DNA of 64,000 nt, taken from positions 12,783,403 through 12,847,402 of the forward strand of contig CM041090.1 of assembly GCA_023079485.1 (NCBI GenBank), written 5' to 3'. This stretch comes from Archilochus colubris (lineage: Eukaryota; Chordata; Aves; Apodiformes; Trochilidae). A model generated the notes under the pieces. It did no database searches. It was not told the DNA's origin and saw only the letters and a program-made list of their open reading frames with translations. This document shows, in pieces, positions 50,149-61,000 of the stretch. The position numbers and the translations under genes were made by a program. Positions within the stretch are counted from its first letter, which is position 1. Every line of letters begins with the position of its first letter.

Positions 50149-52078
50149 CATAGAATCATAGAATCGGCTGGGTTGCAAGGGACCTCTGAGGGGAGGGACT
50201 TGAGGGACCTCAAGTCCAACCCTTGATCCACTACTGCTGCAGTTACTAGATCATGGCACTGAGTGCCACATCCAGTCTCTTTTTAAATATCTCCAGGGAC
50301 GGAGAATCCACTACTTCACTGGGCAGCCCATTCCAATGCCCGATCACCCTCTCTGTGAAGAAATTCTTTCTAATATCTAACCTAAACTTCCCCTGGCACA
50401 ACTTAAGACCGTGCCCTCTTGTCTTATTGAAAGTCATCTGGGAAAAGAGACAAACCCCTACCTGGCTACACCCTCCTTTCAGGGAGTTGTAGAGAGCAAT
50501 GAGGTCTCCCCTGAGCTGCCTCTTCTTCAGGCTGAACAGCCCCAGCTTCCTCAGCCTCTCCTCATAGGGTCTGTGCTCGAGTCCCTTCACTAGCCTGGTT
50601 GTCCTCCTTTGGAGCTGCTCCAGGACCTCGATATCCTTCCTGAACTGAGGAGCCCAGAACTGGACACAGTACTCGAGGTGTGGCCTCACCAGAGCTGAGT
50701 ACAGGGGCAGAATCACTTCCTTGGACCTGCTGGCCACGCTGTTCCTGATACAGGCCAGGATGCCATTGGCCTTCTTGGCCACCTGGGCACACTGCTGGCT
50801 CATGTTCAGCTTCCTGTCAATCCAGACTCCCAGGTCCCTTTCTGTCTGGCTGCTCTCAGCCATTCTGTCCCCAGCCCGTAGCGCTGCATGGAGTTGTTGT
50901 GGCCAAAGTGCAGGACCCGGCACTTGGCCTTGTTGAACCTCATCCCATTGGAATCAGCCCGATTCCAGTCAATCTCCAGTCTGTCCAGGTCCCTCTGCAG
51001 AGCCCTCCTGCCTTCCAGCTGATCCATACTTTCCTCCCAGCTTAATGTCGTCTGTGAATTTGCTGATGATGGACTCAATCCCCTCATCTAAATCATCAAT
51101 GAAGATATTAAACAGAACTGGGCCCAACACTGATCCCTGGGGGACACCACTAGTGACCGGCCGCCATTTTGATGCAGCCCCGTTCAGCACCACTCTCTGG
51201 GCCCGGCCCTCCAGCCAGTTCCTAACCCAGCACAGAGTGCTCCTGTCCAAGCTGTGGGCTGACAGCTTTTTCAGGAGGATGCTGTGGGAGACGGTGTCAA
51301 AGGCCTTGCTGAAGTCCAGGTAGACCACATCCACAGCCTTCCCCTCATCCACCAGTCTGGTCACCTGATCATAAAAGGAGATCAGGTTGGTCAGACAGGA
51401 CCTGCCCTTCCTAAACCCGTGCTGGCTGGGTCTGATCCCTTGCCCATCCTGCAGGTGCTGTGTGATTGCACTGAGGATGATCTGTTCCATGACCCTGCCA
51501 GGCACTGAGGTCAGGCTGACGGGCCTGTAGTTTCCTGGGTCCTCTTTCCGGCCCTTTTTGTGGATTGGCGTGACATTCGCCAATTTCCAATCATCTGGGA
51601 TGTCCCCAGTGAGCCAGGACTGTTGGTAGATGATAGAGAGAGGCTTGGTGAGCTCTTCTGCCAGCTCCCTCATCACCCTTGGGTGGATCCCATCCGGTCC
51701 CATAGACTTGTGGGGATCCAAGCATCTTAGTAGGTCACTGACTGTGTCCTTCAGGATTACAGGGGGGCTGTTTAGATTCTTGTCACCTTCTATAAGCTCC
51801 AGAAGCCATCTGTCCTCAGGGTAACCTGTCTTTCTGTTGAAAACTGAGGTAAAGAAGGTGTTAAATACCTCAGCCTTTTCTTCATCTTTGACAACTATAT
51901 TCCCACCCATGTCCAGTAAAGAATGGATATTTTCCTTGCCCCTTCTTTTGCTGTTGATGTATCTGTAGAAGGATTTTTTGTTATCCTTCACAGAGGTGGC
52001 AAGATTCAGTTCACATTGTGTCTTTGTCTCTCTAATTTTCTTTCTACATGACTGAACTATATTCCAAAATTCCTCCTG
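50149..52078 (-). mobile_element. CR1 LINE copy 3, 5' truncated
   Basis: Minus-strand CR1 with two CATAGAAT units at 50,149-50,164 and 5' truncation at 52,078 (ATTCCTCCTG, then unrelated T6AAG sequence). It includes the RT domain, the ORF2 C-terminus and the 3' UTR. Around 50,170-50,215 the normal GGGACCT block is expanded and partly duplicated (GGGACCTCTGAGGGGAGGG, then GGGACCTCAAG). Closest in sequence to copy 1. Confidence 0.95.
50246..52078 (-). pseudogene. CR1 ORF2 remnant (reverse transcriptase), copy 3
   Basis: The upstream frame (50,969-51,991) contains [44 protein letters not shown] and [15 protein letters not shown], then a damaged catalytic motif reading FTDD instead of FADD. An extra base near 51,032 shifts the frame directly after that motif. 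A nine-base in-frame insertion lies near 50,960, and a missing base near 50,860 shifts it again. The last frame (50,246-50,923) runs through [13 protein letters not shown] to the normal family stop at 50,246. The endonuclease is absent through 5' truncation, so the copy is not functional. Confidence 0.9.
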
Positions 52079-54777
52079 TTTTTTAAGTGGAACTCACGTA
52101 ATGAAGCCATTTCTGATTAGAATTAAGCAGGTTTTGTACGTCAGTGGCTTTCTTCCTCAAAAATCTCTGAAACCTGTTTCTGGTTAAGTTAAATTATTTC
52201 AGGTGTACCATTCCTAATCATTCCCCTGTTTCTGGCATTACTTTTGGACTCTTCATATAAAAATTATGGTCTAAACAGTAAAGAAACTAAGTTTCAACCT
52301 GAAACAATAACATAATCTCAGTTAAAGATTTACATGGAACTCAGGCAATTTTCTGAAAGAGCTGGCAGTAAAGCCACAGCATTTCTAATACAAATATATG
52401 TTTAATTTGTCTAGAAATGGACTTTCTACTGCTGACATCAGAGAGCTGCCTGCCCAGCCCTGTCAACAGGTGTGTATGGTCACAGAAGTTTTGACACAGA
52501 AAAGCTGTTGTGTGTGCCTAAGCTTAAACAGGTAATACAGTGTCTGGGCTTCTGCTTTAGTAAAGTACCTACCAAATACCAGGATTTATTATTTAGCATC
52601 CATAGTGGATGGTGTAAATTCAGCTCATAAATGAACTCCATGTATTACAACAGCTGTGACTTGAACTGGGAGAATGGTGGTTCAGGTGTCTCAAAAGACT
52701 GAGCTGTCTCCTGGCCATGCCTGTAGGATCCTGTCATGGATAATGTTTGCCTTTACATTTCATAGGTAAGGAAAACAAATTACAGAATGGGACCAGTCAA
52801 AGAAAGATTTATATATATGTGAAATTTCTGCCATAAATTTCTGCCATTATACTTCAAAACATTTTAGAAATGTCACAATTTTCTGTCAAATCATATCTTT
52901 ATGTTCTATTTGTCTTTGTTTTTTAGTGGAATACATAATACAGCATGATTATAACTTCCAAACAGGGAGATAATAATAGCATTATGTATAAAATGATAGC
53001 ATATATATAACACAAGCCAAAACGTCTGACATGGCATCTAATTTATTGACCAATACAGTAGCAAAAATCTAAATAAGCAGTGCTGATGTCAGAAGAAAAT
53101 TGTGGTTTTCCCATTCAAATTCTTGAAGATCTAAAAAAATAAAAAGAGGAAATAAAGTAATATATTATGAAGCAAATAGATATGGGTAAAGAAAAAGTTT
53201 AATTACATCTAAGCATATTTGCAGTGATTCATGATGGCTATTTACATCAAATGATTTTTAAATATTAAATATTAAGTCCATTTAAATGTAATAACTTGTA
53301 TGGCAAATTTTCATCTTTATTTCAGAGCCCTGCTATTTTAAAATTTGTCATTAAAGCTAATAAGAAATTATATTGAAACTACTCCGTACATTTAAATGAA
53401 GCATAAATCAATTATTGAAGCGAGGAATTTTTTCATCATTGTAATGATTATTGGAATAAATTTAATCTTGAGATGTTTCATAATTAAATCTCCAATAGTA
53501 AAAAAATTACATGGATTTAATTTTTACTATGTACTAGTTAAAAGTGTTTTTCATCGGTGAAACATTTAAGGGAATACACAACACCCACAGATTTTCCTAG
53601 ATATGAAATACAAGACCTAGGCTAACTTGTCCTAACGTGCTGGAGTGCTATATCTGATTTTTCGTCAGGCAATGGTACAGATTATTATTTTTAATTCCTT
53701 CTCTATCCTGCAGCCAGCAAAAAGAACTGCAGAGAACCAAACTGTCTTTAATCAGGTTTCTGATATTAATAGATAAATGCATGAAGCTTAGAAAATTTAA
53801 AAGTGCAAAACACAGTTATCTGCATCTCATTTAGTAGAAAATGAGAATAGCTGTGATTTGACAGAAACAATGTCTGATCAGTGTATGGCTGTGAGCAGGG
53901 CAGCCCTGTGGATACAAATGAGGTGCCCCGTGACCATTTCATTATTCCCAGTTCTTTGCAGCCATCCAGGAGGAGCTGTTTGGTCAGAGAGTTAATGGCA
54001 GCACTTTGACAGACAGTGAGGACAGGACCAGTCACTGACAGAAATGTCTCCAAGGGTGCTGAGGAGGTGATTCCAGCATTATCCCTCATTCCCTCTGCTC
54101 CATTAAGGATGTTGGCCTCATCTGCCTCTCACTCAAACACTGCTGCACCTTCTTCCCCTTACACAAAGCGCTCTTTGCAAACTGGTCTGCAAGTCCACTG
54201 CCTTCTTGTCCTCCAAATCTCTTCTAACACATATGTCTGTCACAGTGCCCCTGTGAAGCTCCTGACTTCAGAGGAAGATAGGAGAAGCCAATAGTTATTT
54301 TGTCCATTTCTGTTAGGAATGCATCTATGTGTTTAAGAACCAGGCATGAGGATCCCAAGCGCTTCAGATTATTACTAACCTTGGAATCTGCTGTGCTCTC
54401 TGAATTTGTACTGCCCCTCCTCCTTGTGGCCCTTTTCCCAAAAACCTGGTGCAGAATGGTTGAACAGGACAGGATGGGGCTGGACTGAGTACTAACCCCT
54501 GGAGATCACTTGTAAATGATCTCCAGTCTTTTTCTTTTTTGTTTTCTTCTGAAGAGAACACTGTCTATAATAGTAGTTGTAGCTTTCATAAAACCATCTG
54601 AATTCTTTCAAGCCAGGTTGGGGTTTTGGAGTTTCTTTTGGTATAGTAAAATATTTGGTATTGGATAACATCATGCATGCACATAAGAACACTAAGACAT
54701 ATATGTTTGGGATACTGCATATTTATTTGATGATAAATGCTAAAATATAATCACTTATCCTCTTAGTCATAGAATCA
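52079..54777. other. Gene-free stretch between CR1 copies 3 and 4
   Basis: AT-rich non-coding DNA with no recognised transposon. The part at about 53,880-54,490 is more GC-rich than its surroundings and has open frames of 62-107 codons on both strands, none with a recognisable motif. Confidence 0.5.
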
Positions 54778-57425
54778 TAGAATCATAGAATTGGCTGGGT
54801 TGGAAGGGACCTCAGAGATCATCGAGTCCAACCCTTGAACCACCGTTGCGGTTGCTAGACCATGGCACTGAGTGCCACGTCCAATCTTTTTTTAAATATC
54901 TCCAGGGACGGAGAATCCACCACTTCAGTGGGCAGCCCATTCCAATGACGGATCACTCTTTCCATAAAGAAATTCTTTCTAATATCTAACCTAAGCTTCC
55001 ACTGGCACAACTTAAGACCATGCCCTCATGTCTTGTTGAAAGTCGTTTGGCAAAAGAGACCAACCCCCACCTGGCTACACCCTCCTTTCAGGTAGTTGTA
55101 GAGAGCGATGAGGTCTCCCCTGAGCCGCCTCTTCTTTAGGCTGAACAGCCCCAGTTCTCTCAGCCTCTCCTCGTAGGGTCTATGCTCGAGTCCCTTCACC
55201 AGCCTGGTTGCCCTCCTTTGGACCTGCTCCAGCACCTCGATATCCTTCCTGAACTGGGGGGCCCAGAACTGGACACAGTACTCAAGGTGTGGCCTCACGA
55301 AGGCTGAGTACAGGGGCAGAATCACTTCCTTGGACCTGCTGGCAATGCTGTTCCGGATACAGGCCAGGATGCCATTGGCTTTCTTGGCCACCTGGGCACA
55401 CTGCTGGCTCATGTTCAGCTTCTTGTTGATCCAGACTCCCAGGTCCTTTTCTGCCTGGCTGCTCTCCAGCCACTCTGTCCCCAGCCTGTAGCGCTGCATG
55501 GGGTTGTTGTGGCCAAAGGGCAGGACCCGGCACTTGGCCGTGTTAAACCTCATCCCGTTGGAATCAGCCCAACTCTCCAGTCTGTCCAGGTCCCTCTGCA
55601 GAGCCCTCCTGCCTTCTAGTTGATCAACACTCCCCACCAGCTTAGTGTCGTCTGCGAATTTGCTGATGATGGACTCAATCCCCTCATCTAGATCATCAAT
55701 GAAGATGTTGAACAGAACTGGGCCCAACACTGATCCCTGGGGACACCACTAGTGACCGGCCGCCAACTGGATGCAGCCCCGTTCAGCACCACTCTCTGGG
55801 CCCGGCCCTCCAGCCAGTTCCTAACCCAGCACAGGGTGCTCCTGTCCAAGCTGCGGGCTGACAGCTTTTTCAGGAGGATGCTGTGGGAGACGGTGTCAAA
55901 GGCTTTGCTGAAGTCTAGGTAGACCACATCCACAGCCTTCCCCTCATCCACCAGTCTGGTCACCTGATCATAAAAGGAGATCAGGTTGGTCAGGCATGAC
56001 CTGCCCTTCCTAAAACAGTGCTGGCTGGGTCTGATCCCTTGCCCATCCTGCAGGTGCTGTGTGATTGCACTGAGGATGATCTGTTCCATGACCCTGCCAG
56101 GCACTGAGGTCAGGCTGACAGGCCTGTAGTTTCCTGGGTCCTCTTTCAGGCCCTTTTTGTGGATTGGCGTGACATTCGCCAATTTCCAATCATCTGGGAT
56201 GTCCCCAGTGAGCCAGGACTGTTGGTAGATGATAGCGAGAGGCTTGGCGAGCTCTTCTGCCAGCTCCTTCATTACCCTTGGGTGGATCCCATCTGGTCCC
56301 ATAGACTTGTGGGGATCCAAGCATCGCAGTAGGTCACAGACTGTGTCCTTCAGGATTACAGGGGGGCTGTTTAGATTCATGTCACTTTCTATGAGCTCCA
56401 GAAGCCATCCGTCTTCAGGGTAACCTGTCTTTCCGCTGAAAACTGAGGTAAAGAAGGTGTTAAATACCTCAGCCTTTTCTTCATCTTTGACAACTATATT
56501 CCCACTCGTGTCCAGTAAAGAATGGATATTTTCCTTGCCCCTTCTTTTGCTGCTAATGTATCTGTAGAAGGACTTTTTGTTATCCTTCACAGAGGTGGCG
56601 AGATTCCGTTCGCATTGTGCTTTTGTGTCTCTGATTTTCTTTCGACATGACTTAACAATATTCTTAAATTCTTCCTCAGTAGTTATCCCTTTTTTCCATA
56701 ATTGGTAGGCCCTCCTCTTAACCCTAATTTCTTTCAGAGTCTCCCAATTCAGCCAGGCCGGTCGTCTTCCCCGCCGGCTCGCTTTTCGGCATACTGGGAC
56801 AGCCTGCTCCTGTGCTTTCAGAACTTGTTCCTTGAAGTACGACCAACCCTCCTGTACCCCTCTGTTTTCAAGGTCTGTTTCCCAGGGTATACTCCGAACA
56901 AGTCTTCTGAAGAGGTCAAAATCTGCCCTTCGGAAGTCCAGCGTAGAGGTCTTATTGACGACCCTCCTTGTATCCCTGAGTACTGAAAACTTTATTATTT
57001 CATGGTCACTAAGTCCCAGGCGACCACCGACCACCACATCTCCCACCAGCTCCTCTCTGTTTGTGAAAAGAAGGTCAAGCGAGGCTCCATTCCTGGTGGG
57101 CTCATTTACTAGTTGGAGCAGGAAATTATCCTCTATACACTCCAGGAATCTTCTAGACTGCTTCGTCTCTGTGCTGTGGAGTTCCCAGCAGATGTCTGGT
57201 AGGTTAAAGTCGCCCACGAGAACAAGGGATGACGATTTGGAGACATCCGCCAGTTGCTTGTAGAATACTTCATCATCCTCATCATCTTGATTGGGTGGTC
57301 TGTAACAGACTCCCATCACAATATCAGCCTTGTTGACCTTCCCCTTGATTCTGATCCACAGGCACTCCACCTTATTATTACAGACTTCAATTTCTACAGT
57401 GTCAAGGGACTCCCTAACATATAGT
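54778..57425 (-). mobile_element. CR1 LINE copy 4, longest uninterrupted copy in the window
   Basis: Minus-strand CR1 of about 2.65 kb. The tail has CATAGAAT units at 54,778-54,800, then the 3' UTR and most of ORF2, up to 5' truncation at about 57,425 inside the endonuclease domain (LYVRESLD). The junction is immediately followed, on the + strand, by TTTTGTTG and T12, which reads as an A-rich tail on the minus strand. The RT region is closely similar to copies 1 and 3, with some private changes (for example RKGRS preceded by QHC rather than QHG). Confidence 0.95.
54855..57425 (-). pseudogene. CR1 ORF2 remnant (endonuclease + reverse transcriptase), copy 4
   Basis: In the family ORF2 is the element's replication enzyme. 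The first frame keeps the C-terminal half of the endonuclease (VCYRPPNQDDEDD, LVGDFNLPDICWE, LGLSDHEIIKF) and then RT blocks [14 protein letters not shown] and [13 protein letters not shown]. Near 55,737-55,741 a G5 run found in copies 1 and 3 is G4, so the frame is lost at SGVP, just before the second catalytic block. The next frame (55,026-55,730) resumes with KFADDTKL, so both catalytic Asp motifs survive in separate frames. That frame ends early at a TGA near 55,026, where the other copies have an Arg codon; the family stop would be at 54,855. Confidence 0.9.
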
Positions 57426-57426
57426 G

Positions 57427-57446
57427 TTTTGTTGTTTTTTTTTTTT
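57427..57446 (-). other. A-rich tail at the CR1 copy 4 5' junction
   Basis: On the minus strand this reads A12, then CAACAAAA, ending where CR1 copy 4 begins. It follows an AATAAA signal by 20 bases, the normal spacing for a polyadenylated mRNA end. Confidence 0.6.
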
Positions 57447-57720
57447 GGAAATGTATAGTTCTTCACTTTATTGTCAATATGTTTTTTAAATAAGCATATA
57501 CAGCTACAGTAAAAAGGCATAAACAAAGTGCAAATGAATATTCATAACCGCTTCAGCTCTACTGTTCACAGGAAGTTCACAAAAGCACAGCAATGCAATA
57601 AGGAAACAAATCTTGTCTGTCAAACACAAATACAACATGAATGTTAGACTTTTTGAGACTGACTCTATGATCTTGACACAGGAAAAGCTTCTGGTTTTAG
57701 TTGGGATCACTTAGAGGAAT
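57447..57720 (-). pseudogene. Possible mRNA 3' end (retrocopy or chimera) upstream of CR1 copy 4
   Basis: Minus-strand reading: 3'-UTR-like AT-rich sequence, then ACAATAAAG (hexamer at 57,467-57,472), 20 bases ending ACATTTCC, then the A-rich tail at 57,427-57,446 and CR1. This order (mRNA 3' end, poly(A), 5'-truncated CR1, same strand) is what template switching during CR1 insertion would give. A processed pseudogene hit later by CR1, or the native 3' end of a minus-strand gene, could look the same. I do not recognise the transcript. The upstream limit is unknown; 57,720 is only where I stop seeing UTR-like text. Confidence 0.35.
57467..57472 (-). promoter_or_regulatory. Polyadenylation signal AATAAA upstream of the A-rich tail
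   Basis: TTTATT on the + strand; on the minus strand AATAAA is followed after 20 bases by A12. Spacing matches a used poly(A) signal. Confidence 0.5.
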
Positions 57721-58386
57721 AAGGCCTAGGTTAAAGCAATACTAAAAACATCAACAGAAATTTCCCTCAGCTTCTATAGAACCAACACTTATGTACTGCA
57801 GTCTCACACCTCTCATTTTCTTCTGTCTCATATATTGAAGAAACTTTTAATTTTAGAGCTTTAATCTTGTCTCCATAAGAAATAATGGCTGTATGATTAT
57901 TCTCTCTATTAAGGGAGGTCTCTCTTAACCATGTATGATTTTTTGTTTAGTTTGACCAAATTTTAACCAAAATTGACAGATGCTGTGTAAATACTTCGCC
58001 AGGTAAAGTGCCATGCCTGAGAGAAACCTAGCATGCTTTCTCTTGACAGATGCAAGAAACAGAAGATGAAGCTATTGCAAATAAGTTTTTTAATATTTCT
58101 GCCATCAGACTTACATCTTTTTGAAAGGTGAAGGTCTATTAGAATAAGCAATGCTAGGCAATCATTAAAACATGATTTCTGATTTGGACTGTAATCATGA
58201 TGATGGTCTATAATGAAACTTCTGTGTTTTGCATTTGTTTTCATTCATTTGAATGAAAATGTAAAAAGACAGTTGTACCCAGATGACTGGTCCTTCCCTT
58301 GCACTGGTATGCATTCTGATTCCCAAGTTTATTTAAATAAAGGGTGTGTTTGTGGACTGTTTGCCCCATGCCTCTATTACTGTGTT

Positions 58387-58410
58387 AAAAAAAAAAAAAA
58401 AAGAAAAAGA
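58387..58410. repeat. Poly(A) simple tract
   Basis: Sixteen A followed by GAAAAAG. It has an AATAAA (in TTTAAATAAAGG) about 50 bases upstream, which is rather far for a retrocopy end, so I treat it as simple sequence. Confidence 0.7.
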
Positions 58411-60963
58411 TTTTTAAAATTTACTCAGTCACTCCTTGCTGGTGTCAGATAACATAACAAGGAAAGTGTATTATATTCTTTTGAACACTGAGAAATGGTG
58501 TCCTCATTTTTCCTGTTTGTATCAGTATTAGGAAGCCCTGCTTTAATGTCACTAACACTGTGTTAAAGGAAATAAAAGGCTAAGTATACATAACCCTTTT
58601 AAACAGTCCTCTGTGCACTGGTAAAATAAAACTTTACATTTAATAGGTGCACAATACTCAGGGCTCTGAATTCTTACAAGTAGCTTCTTTTTTAATTCCT
58701 TGTAAAAGACAGAATGCTTTTTTCCTCCCCCATGGGGAAAATGTCTTCTAGAAGACAACAGAAAGAACCTGGAGGATAATGTTGCCAACAGAATGTCAGA
58801 GATGATTACTGCAAAAGAAAAGAGAACCTCCTGTTTTGACATTGGGCAGCCAGTAGAGGAGAGTAGAAAGAAGCTATAAAAAATTGCTTGCATATATAAC
58901 TCAGATCCAAACTGTATAACTGTTAGCCAGTATTCTCCTCTTTTTTGAAAGCCTGCTCAAGAAAATTGAAAAAAACCAAAAAACACTCCACTTTTAACTA
59001 GATCTTGTCCAGTGTAAGACACTGGTATGTCAACATGAAAAACAAGAGAGATACAAATGCCTGAAACAAAAATGCCTTTGGTGTATACAAACTACCCAAT
59101 CAGAAGAGATGAAACTCCATGCCTGATAGTCCTGGTTCACTGTAACTGGCCAAACTTCTGATTACAGGTAAGATTTAAAACTAATACATTGCATATTAAT
59201 AAAGTTGTAATTTACATAGCATGCCTTGAAAGACAACCTTGGCCCAAAAGGAGAATAAAAATTACAAAAAAGAGGGGAAATCCTTTATTAAATCATTGAA
59301 GTTCAAAAGAGAAATGAAAATTGAAATCTCTTTATGCTACATAAACTACATACTCTACATAAACTTACAACATCTATGAATTTCTCACTCCAATTTGCCA
59401 TGCAGTTACCATGGAATTCCCTCAAAAAGATTAAAGAAGGTATCTTCACAGTAACATTTCCCTGCATAACAATTTTACCTTTATATGCACCTATCTTTTC
59501 TAACATACAGCTAACACATTCTACACCCAATTTTAATCACCGTGTTACTGAAGTTGGGATTGGTTTGCCAATACACAAAGGGACAGTTGTAATACAAGAA
59601 GGCTGCATTCAGTATTTTTATAATGGTAACATAACTTCTGCTACATTTACATTCTGATTAGTTGCATGGCTAGGTTGCCCAGCTTCTAAGGGATCCTAAT
59701 TTAGTTAGATAAAAAAAGATAAATCAATCTTTACTAACTTGAGCTATTTACACCTTGTTTGTGTATACTGATGCCCCTATTTTCAAATCTCTTCTACTCT
59801 GTTATTATCAGAGGTCAACTCTAACTCCAGCTGATTTTACTGGGATGGCCTGGGAAGGTGTCATGGGCAGCTCCAGCAGCTTAAGGAGTAGAAGCAGAAT
59901 CCTTCATTCACGCATACGTTGACTTCAGGGAACTTAATTAAACGTCCCCTATATGCAGTCTTCTTATCTATATGCTTCAGATTACTTTTAGGGAGCATTT
60001 TCATAAATAGTTTCCCAAATCGTTGCCACTAGGTGTTACAGCATTTCTCTGCTACTCCAGGAAAGATATCTGTAGTACCTGCCACTATCTTCTTAATGAG
60101 GAAGCATTTCTGTGCAACTTTTCAGGACACAAAGCGATTAATGTGCCTTTCTTAAAACTGCACTATCTTTTCTATGACATTTATGAGAACATAAGAATTC
60201 ACAGTAAAAATAAAGGCTGATGGAAAATGTATGAATCAGAAGCTCTGAAAAAAAAGGCAGCATAGAAACACTAATCAGATTTGCTGTCCTTACTCAAGGA
60301 AAGCCATCAAAAGGAGTAAAGAGGAGCTTTATCTCATTAACTATGGCAGACCTCAAAATTGGACATCTGCATTGATGTACCATGTAACCAGTTTATAAAG
60401 TTATGTGAACCAACTATCTCATTACTATAAGTTGCAAAACACTTAATTTATTCATATAAAAATTGAGTGTTCTATTTTACAATGTGTTAATCCAGAGGGA
60501 TCAGAAAATTATTCTAATAGTGAAACATTTAAGTATTAAGTACTGTATATTTTATTGATTTACATGACAGGTGAAAATATCTCAGTTATAAGGCTGTCAG
60601 AATAAAAGAACCTCCCACAACCTCAACCTAATATACATTTGGGGGTGGAGAGGTTGAAATTTATGAAAAAAGAACAGTATTACCTTTGAACATTACATTT
60701 TGCCTAACTTTTAAAGATTATTTCACTTTCTTATCTCTATATCTCAATAAAGACTATAAAAGAACTTTCATTAAGTAAAGGACAAGTAAGACCAACATTG
60801 GAGTCACTTTTTGTTTTTTCTTCTCTTCTCTACAAAAAGCAGATAGAACAAGAATTCACTTCATGTTTTCTGCTTCAGGAGAAAATGGAAATAATGTACC
60901 CATTCCAGTCATTGGTACTAAACCAAGGTCCTAGCCAGTCTCTTTCCATGAAAGTCGATGCTG

Positions 60964-61000
60964 AATCCCTTCCAACCTGAACTGATCCGTGATTCTGTGG
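60964..61000 (+). mobile_element. CR1 LINE 3' tail scrap
   Basis: AATCCCTTCCAACCTGAACT followed by GATCCGTGATTCTGTGG matches the terminal CR1 3' UTR block and its ATTCTATG-type tail on the + strand. Nothing upstream is recognisable, so this is a very short 5'-truncated or eroded insertion. Confidence 0.6.

Noticed and set aside
58320..58410. AATAAA followed by poly(A) at 58.4 kb as another retrocopy
   Set aside because: The hexamer to A-tract distance is about 50 bases, longer than normal, and no UTR-like or coding text precedes it.
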